A stretch of DNA of 9,892 nucleotides, taken from Oscillospiraceae bacterium. GTDB taxonomy: Bacteria; Bacillota; Clostridia; Oscillospirales; Ruminococcaceae. Location of the stretch: contig WRLS01000076.1 of NCBI GenBank assembly GCA_009776345.1, positions 1 to 9,892 of the forward strand, read 5' to 3'. Of the stretch, positions 7,012-9,892 are shown one piece after another. The notes beneath the pieces were generated by a model. That model saw nothing but the letters and a program-made list of their open reading frames with translations, was not told the origin of the DNA and made no database searches. Each line of letters begins with the position of its first letter. The stretch's first letter is position 1. Both the position numbers and the translations under genes were made by a program.

Positions 7012-7082
7012 GCGGGTGTTGCATAATGGCAGTGCTCTTGCTTCCCAAGCAAGAAGCGAGGGTTCGATTCCCTTCACCCGCT
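7012..7082 (+). tRNA. tRNA-Gly, anticodon CCC
   Basis: A 71-nt cloverleaf. The acceptor GCGGGTG pairs with CACCCGC (7075-7081), and the discriminator is T7082, usual for bacterial tRNA-Gly. The D stem is GCAT/GTGC, the anticodon stem CTTGC/GCAAG, and the loop TTCCCAA gives anticodon CCC, which reads GGG. The T stem is GAGGG/CCCTT with loop TTCGATT. CCA is not encoded. Confidence 0.94.
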
Positions 7083-7088
7083 TAAAAC

Positions 7089-7131
7089 AGCAAACCGCCG
7101 GACCATAAGGTTTAGGCGGTTTTTGCTTTTG
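7089..7131 (+). terminator. Terminator of tRNA-Gly
   Basis: AAACCGCC (7092-7099) pairs with GGCGGTTT (7115-7122), followed by TTTGCTTTT. The loop can extend the stem further. It begins about 10 nt after the tRNA. Confidence 0.8.
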
Positions 7132-7186
7132 TTGTGCGCTTTTCTAATTAAATATCCCGGATCCTTTTTAGGCGTGAAAATAGCCC

Positions 7187-7215
7187 TTGCAAATTTTACA
7201 GATTGCGGATATACT
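7187..7215 (+). promoter_or_regulatory. Possible promoter of the toxin-antitoxin pair
   Basis: TTGCAA (7187-7192) and TATACT (7210-7215) are 17 nt apart. The start would be near 7222, giving a leader of only about 13 nt, so the ribosome site would lie at the very 5' end. This short leader lowers confidence. Confidence 0.4.
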
Positions 7216-7234
7216 AATCGTAGGTGGTGGCACA

Positions 7235-7468
7235 ATGAATCCCGGTTATTCTAAGCAAGCTGAAGCGTATCTTGCTAAACAGACACAAAAACAAGCGGCG
7301 CGTATCAAGGCGGCGGTGAGTGCCCTTCCCGCTGGGGACGTTAAAAAGCTAAGGGGCATTGAAAATGGGTGCCGTCTGCGTATCGGCAGCGTTCGTGTTC
7401 TATTTGAAAAAGACGTCAACATAATCCATGTGGTAAAAATAGATAACCGCGGCGATGTTTACAAGTGA
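7235..7468 (+). CDS. RelE-family toxin (mRNA interferase-like)
   Basis: A 77-residue basic protein matching the compact RelE-type fold. It has YSKQAEAYLAKQ (5-16), a helix of Lys/Arg/Ala, then LPAGDVKKLRG (31-41), CRLRIGSVRVLFE (46-58) and the C-terminal NRGDVYK (71-77), which is the hallmark ending of this group. Family members cut mRNA on the ribosome during stress; Lys37, Lys38, Arg49, Arg54, Arg72 and Tyr76 are candidate active-site residues by analogy. The ATG at 7235 follows the AGGTGGTGG ribosome site (7222-7230). A TTG at 7187 is in frame, but that stretch overlaps the proposed promoter. Residues before YSKQA are shorter than usual, so the first beta strand may be partly lost. The putative antitoxin starts 13 nt downstream; toxin-first order is less common in relBE loci. 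Confidence 0.82.
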   Translation: MNPGYSKQAEAYLAKQTQKQAARIKAAVSALPAGDVKKLRGIENGCRLRIGSVRVLFEKDVNIIHVVKIDNRGDVYK

Positions 7469-7481
7469 AAGGGTGATTTGC

Positions 7482-7667
7482 GTGTCTGCAAAAGAACAGT
7501 TGATCAATATGATAGATTTAGTAGGGGAAAGCGAAGCAAACTTGATTTTGCTGTACGTTAAGGAAACATTTGCGCTTAAACCTAAAACATGGGACGATAT
7601 TGAGGAAGACGAACCGCTCCCAGATGAAATAGCGGTTTTTGAGGAATACCATGCCAACAAAGGATAA
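7482..7667 (+). CDS. Small acidic protein, putative antitoxin
   Basis: A 61-residue protein whose N-terminal half is probably helical (SAKEQLINMIDLVGESEANLILLYVKETF) and whose tail is strongly acidic (WDDIEEDEPLPDEIAVFEEYH, 37-57). This resembles RelB-like antitoxins that wrap a RelE toxin, but I do not recognise a specific family and see no clear DNA-binding domain. The antitoxin role is inferred from position after the toxin, size and charge complementarity with the basic toxin. The GTG at 7482 was chosen because AAAGGG (7468-7473), which overlaps the toxin stop, is 8 nt upstream. An ATG at 7455 would overlap the toxin and lacks a ribosome site. A terminator follows, so the two genes form a closed unit. 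Confidence 0.65.
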   Translation: MSAKEQLINMIDLVGESEANLILLYVKETFALKPKTWDDIEEDEPLPDEIAVFEEYHANKG

Positions 7668-7692
7668 GGCCCGCGTATTATCCGCCGACCTG

Positions 7693-7742
7693 CCCGGAAC
7701 CGCAAAAGTCAACAGACTGTGCGACTCCGGGTTTTTGCTTTT
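7693..7742 (+). terminator. Terminator after the toxin-antitoxin pair
   Basis: CCCGG (7693-7697) can pair with CCGGG (7727-7731), with an inner AGTC/GACT helix, followed by TTTTTGCTTTT. The stem is interrupted by unpaired bases. It ends at the stop codon of the opposing protease gene. Confidence 0.5.
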
Positions 7743-8334
7743 AGGAATATATTACCATCCCCGCCAAATACAAACACACCGGAAGCAGCGGCGTATTATA
7801 CGCATCCTGCAAAATTAAAAATATCGTTAGGGCAAACAGCGGCACCAGAAGTAAAAACGAGCATAGCTTAGAAATATGCGCGCCGTTCTCCAACGCGCCG
7901 AACCGCGCCAATAAAAGGCCCATAACCCTGCCGCCGTCCAGCCGCCCGATCGGGACAAGGTTAAAAAGCGCCACCGCGATATTTACCGAGACCATCAGCA
8001 TCATACGCATAGATTGGAACGCAAAAAAATACAGCAGACCCGCCGCGGCAAAGTTCGCCAATACCCCGCCGAGCGCCGCCGCGATATCCTTGCCATAGGA
8101 CGGCAGCCGATCCTCGCACCGCCGAATGTCAATACAAAATGCCAGGAAACGCACAGTTTTTATGCGCATCCCGCAAACCGCCATAACCAGCAGATGCCCG
8201 CATTCGTGGATTAAAACAGGCAACAGCAAATAAAATGCCAGCGCCTCCCGCCCCGTTATGAGGATAAACCCCAAAACGGCAAAAAACCAGAAGCTGATGA
8301 AAAATTCCACTCCAAACAGACGGAAGCGGATCAT
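7741..8334 (-). CDS. spoIVFB: SpoIVFB-like intramembrane metalloprotease (site-2 protease, M50)
   Basis: Membrane zinc protease. In Bacillus sporulation SpoIVFB frees sigma-K from its membrane-bound pro-form in the mother cell. The 197-residue protein has about five to six hydrophobic segments. HECGH (43-47) supplies two zinc-binding His and the catalytic Glu within the helix LLLPVLIHECGHLLVMA; Asp133 in NLVPIGRLDGGRV (125-137) is the third zinc ligand. Both motifs sit in hydrophobic segments, as in site-2 proteases. There is no obvious C-terminal CBS domain, although Bacillus SpoIVFB has one; the protein is shorter. Its ATG overlaps the stop of the upstream M23 gene by 4 nt, implying translational coupling. 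That partner supports SpoIVFB over other M50 proteases, but no substrate gene (sigK) is visible here. Confidence 0.85.
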   Translation of the reverse strand: MIRFRLFGVEFFISFWFFAVLGFILITGREALAFYLLLPVLIHECGHLLVMAVCGMRIKTVRFLAFCIDIRRCEDRLPSYGKDIAAALGGVLANFAAAGLLYFFAFQSMRMMLMVSVNIAVALFNLVPIGRLDGGRVMGLLLARFGALENGAHISKLCSFLLLVPLFALTIFLILQDAYNTPLLPVCLYLAGMVIYS

Positions 8335-9242
8335 CGCCCCACCACTGTGATATCATTTTTAAGCGCCCAATATGGGTTAGTGAACTGCCCGTCCACAATC
8401 ATGGAGAAGTGCAGGTGCGGCCCCGTCGCCATGCCTGTTTCGCCTACCTTGCCGATCCGCTCGCCCTGCCGCACAACCATCCCCTCTTTTGCGAAAACTT
8501 CCGAGCAGTGCGCATAAAAGCTCGAGAAGTTTTCCCCGTGGAGGACAGTGATATATTTACCGTAGATTTCACATTCCCCGGTTTCTGTTACGATGCCCGG
8601 TAAAGCGCTCAAGACCGGTGCGCCCTCCTGCGCGGCGATGTCCATGCCCGTATGGAAATCCCGGTTAAATGTCAGCGGATGCTCCCTGTACCCGAAGCCG
8701 GAGGTTATAAGCCCCGAAACCGGCGGGCGCACATACCCGCCCACAAATACCGGGGCATAAGTAGAACCTGACGGGGCGTTCACCCCATCACCGTGAGGAT
8801 GCATCCCGCCCATACCGAATAAATCATCGTCCAGATAATCATACTGGAAAGCGTGGAGCGCCTCTTCCTGCGGGTCATCGCCCGGTGCAGGTACGCTTTC
8901 ATCCGGCAAGGCTTCTTCGGGCGGCAAAGACTCCGGGCGCTGCGCGAAAACCCCGGGCATAAGCCCCGCCAGAAATTCCCTGACTGTATCCGCCGCGCCG
9001 GAAACCGCGCCCCCCTCCGGGCGGCCGTCGCCGGAGCTTAAGGCTATGTATTCTGCTTTGAACCCCGCGTGTCCCTCCGGGTTAAAATTTCTGTAAGCCA
9101 CAAGCGTCAATACCACCGCCAGGCATAATATCACCTGCATGGTAATAACGGAAACCATCGCGTCGCCCTGCGGCGCGCCGCCGCGTATCCTCCTGTCGCG
9201 CCGCCTGTTCACGGGGCTGTTATAACGCGCGTATCCTGCCAT
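8331..9242 (-). CDS. spoIVFA: Membrane-anchored M23 (LytM) peptidase, SpoIVFA-like
   Basis: The 303-residue protein has a basic N-terminal tail (1-28), one membrane helix (about 29-49), an acidic, proline-rich linker (about 70-165) and a C-terminal M23 domain (about 170-300). The domain shows GYREHP, His197 and Asp201 (HTGMD), His245 (FYAH), and His276 and His278 (GPHLHF): zinc ligands and catalytic histidines all present, so a functional endopeptidase is possible. In Bacillus, SpoIVFA has this layout and restrains and anchors SpoIVFB until cleaved from the forespore side. The assignment rests on that layout plus the overlapping SpoIVFB-like gene downstream; a cell-wall hydrolase with another job is the alternative. 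The ATG at 9242 follows GGGAGATGGGAAA. I found no convincing sigma-E promoter upstream. Confidence 0.75.
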   Translation of the reverse strand: MAGYARYNSPVNRRRDRRIRGGAPQGDAMVSVITMQVILCLAVVLTLVAYRNFNPEGHAGFKAEYIALSSGDGRPEGGAVSGAADTVREFLAGLMPGVFAQRPESLPPEEALPDESVPAPGDDPQEEALHAFQYDYLDDDLFGMGGMHPHGDGVNAPSGSTYAPVFVGGYVRPPVSGLITSGFGYREHPLTFNRDFHTGMDIAAQEGAPVLSALPGIVTETGECEIYGKYITVLHGENFSSFYAHCSEVFAKEGMVVRQGERIGKVGETGMATGPHLHFSMIVDGQFTNPYWALKNDITVVGR

Positions 9243-9252
9243 TTTCCCATCT

Positions 9253-9299
9253 CCCGCCGCATATTCTTCTTTTTAAAATATATATGCGGACAAGGCGGG
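9253..9299 (-). repeat. Inverted repeat in the spoIVFA-like leader
   Basis: CCGCATAT (9257-9264) faces ATATGCGG (9282-9289), and outer arms CCCGCC (9253-9258) and GGCGGG (9294-9299) overlap it. In the minus-strand mRNA the hairpin would reach the GGCGGGAG stretch just before the start codon and could hide the ribosome site. Its function is unproven. Confidence 0.45.
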
Positions 9300-9391
9300 A
9301 AACATTACCCGCGCAGGATTGATTTGTATAGAGTGTTTGCTGTATGGGCGGGAATACTAAACACAAGCTTCGCGGCGTCCCGCTTGCAAAT

Positions 9392-9407
9392 TGTTTCACG
9401 TGAAACA
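9392..9407. other. parS: parS site 1 (ParB/Spo0J binding)
   Basis: TGTTTCACGTGAAACA is an exact match to the conserved bacterial parS site. Perfect symmetry extends 3 bp on each side, to a 22-bp palindrome (9389-9410). ParB loads at such sites and recruits SMC for chromosome segregation; in Firmicutes they cluster near the origin. Confidence 0.88.
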
Positions 9408-9437
9408 ATTGTTCATGTAAGGACGGTCGCCCCCGAC
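9392..9437 (+). repeat. parS-bearing direct repeat, copy 1
   Basis: The parS site followed by 30 bp ending GGACGGTCGCCCCCGAC. It aligns without gaps to copy 2, with 40 of 46 positions identical by eye. Here the following palindrome arm (CGACCGTCC in copy 2) is interrupted by TATTAC and the next element. Confidence 0.75.
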
Positions 9438-9441
9438 TATT

Positions 9442-9532
9442 ACTCCCTCCGCCGTCTGCGGACGGCACCTCCCTCAAGAGGGAGGCAAAAGTCCCCCTCT
9501 TGAGGGGGATGTCACGAAGTGACAGGGGGAGT
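9442..9532. repeat. Compound palindromic element between the parS sites
   Basis: Four hairpins in tandem: GCCGTC/GACGGC (9451-9466), CCTCCCTC/GAGGGAGG (9468-9485), CCCCCTC/GAGGGGG (9493-9508) and TGTCAC/GTGACA (9510-9524). The outer ends, ACTCCC and GGGAGT, are also inverted. It looks like a non-coding, miniature, REP-like element of the kind dispersed in gut Clostridia. No transposase is present. Confidence 0.7.
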
Positions 9533-9566
9533 TCGTAGCGGCAACAATCTACCGCCCGGTGAAAAA

Positions 9567-9582
9567 TGTTTCACGTGAAACA
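9567..9582. other. parS: parS site 2 (ParB/Spo0J binding)
   Basis: A second exact TGTTTCACGTGAAACA, with perfect symmetry extending to 24 bp (9563-9586). Its centre lies 175 bp from that of site 1. Two full-consensus copies so close together make chance very unlikely. Confidence 0.88.
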
Positions 9583-9617
9583 TTTTATCATATAGGGACG
9601 GTCGCCCTCGACCGTCC
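9567..9617 (+). repeat. parS-bearing direct repeat, copy 2, with intact palindrome
   Basis: Same unit as copy 1 (9567-9612), but its right end is complete: GGACGGTCG (9596-9604), a CCCT loop and CGACCGTCC (9609-9617) form a perfect 9-bp inverted repeat. Confidence 0.75.
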
Positions 9618-9623
9618 GTAATT

Positions 9624-9661
9624 CCCCTCCTTGGAGGGGTGGCTGGCGGCGCAGAGCGCCG
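9624..9661. repeat. Two adjacent palindromes
   Basis: CCCCTCC TT GGAGGGG (9624-9639) is followed by CGGCGC AGA GCGCCG (9647-9661). Style and base content match the element at 9442-9532. Confidence 0.65.
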
Positions 9662-9755
9662 CAGGTTTTAGGATATAGTTTTTAGGTTTTAGGAAAAGGA
9701 CGTTGCATAATTTTCTTCCCTTCCTATATCCTCAATCCTAAAACCTAAATCCTGC
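9661..9755. repeat. Long imperfect inverted repeat built from AGGTTTTAGG units
   Basis: Arms of about 40 bp (9661-9700 and 9714-9755) begin GCAGG and end CCTGC. They contain repeated AGGTTTTAGG and AGGATATAG on the left and their complements on the right. The flanking GGCGGC (9645-9650) and GCCGCC (9761-9766) are also inverted, which suggests one element nested in another. Confidence 0.6.
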
Positions 9756-9827
9756 CGAAGGCCGCCGGGGTGGTTTTTAACGCGATTTCATCTTCGGTTA
9801 TTTTTCACCGCTCAAGCCGCGGGGGCT

Positions 9828-9877
9828 GTTACTTTGCAACGCGGCAAAGTAACCAAAACGCGCCGGGGAGACCCCGG
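9828..9877. repeat. Paired palindromes at the window end
   Basis: GTTACTTTGC (9828-9837) pairs with GCAAAGTAAC (9844-9853) around AACGCG. CCGGGG AGA CCCCGG (9863-9877) follows. No coding frame is supported here, and the window ends before the element can be delimited. Confidence 0.6.
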
Positions 9878-9892
9878 ACCCCCATTTCGACA

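Larger units (their letters stand above)
9243..9892. other. Gene-free repeat island with parS sites
   Basis: About 650 bp without a convincing gene. It contains the spoIVFA-like leader, the two parS units and at least four palindromic elements. Short open frames across it are low-complexity readings of the repeats and lack ribosome sites. Confidence 0.75.

Noticed and set aside
6905..7108. Plus-strand open frame of 67 codons
   Set aside because: It covers the divergent promoters and the whole tRNA-Gly gene, which explain the sequence better.
9320..9370. Sigma-E promoter for the spoIVFA-like gene, suggested by CATACA on the minus strand
   Set aside because: Only a partial -10 match; no convincing -35 at the expected distance.
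9220..9477. Open frame of 85 codons on the minus strand in the repeat island
   Set aside because: It overlaps the spoIVFA-like start, runs through a parS site and palindromic repeats, and has no ribosome site or recognisable domain.
9392..9617. CRISPR-like repeat pair
   Set aside because: Only two copies, very long spacing, no cas genes, and the palindromes match parS.

Overview
The window looks like chromosome from an anaerobic, spore-forming Gram-positive bacterium, most likely a moderately GC-rich member of the Clostridia. The evidence is a sortase, an oxygen-sensitive NrdG activase, a SpoIVFA/SpoIVFB-like sporulation pair, an Mg2+-sensing M-box riboswitch, two exact Firmicutes-type parS sites and two tRNA genes without an encoded CCA. 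I cannot name the species.

Layout. Positions 1-1151 (+): the 3' part of a sortase gene, entered through a 19-C tract that encodes a proline-rich linker, then nrdG. Positions 1203-1937 (+): tRNA-Val(CAC) with its own promoter, a hairpin, and tag (3-methyladenine DNA glycosylase I). Positions 6950 down to 1934 (-): one transcription unit with a strong sigma-A-type promoter, an M-box riboswitch, an intrinsic terminator, mgtE (Mg2+ transporter), an ADP-ribosylglycohydrolase-family protein with a long beta-rich C-terminal extension, and a class I aminotransferase. The gaps inside it are 11 and 16 nt. The aminotransferase and tag converge and their stop codons overlap by 4 nt.

Positions 6971-7131 (+): tRNA-Gly(CCC) with promoter and terminator, divergent from the M-box promoter. 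Positions 7187-7742 (+): a small RelE-type toxin followed by a short acidic putative antitoxin and a terminator. Positions 9242 down to 7741 (-): an M23 peptidase resembling SpoIVFA, overlapping by 4 nt a SpoIVFB-like intramembrane metalloprotease. In known sporulators such a pair controls pro-sigma-K processing.

Positions 9243-9892 hold no convincing gene. They carry two perfect parS sites 175 bp apart, each the left end of a duplicated 46-bp unit, among several palindromic repeats. This suggests a ParB-loading centromere site, and so a place near the replication origin.

Most notable points: an Mg2+ riboswitch that appears to govern an ADP-ribosylhydrolase-like enzyme and an aminotransferase as well as the transporter; and a parS pair carried by repeat units in a repeat-rich island. 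I see no phage genes, transposase genes or CRISPR array.
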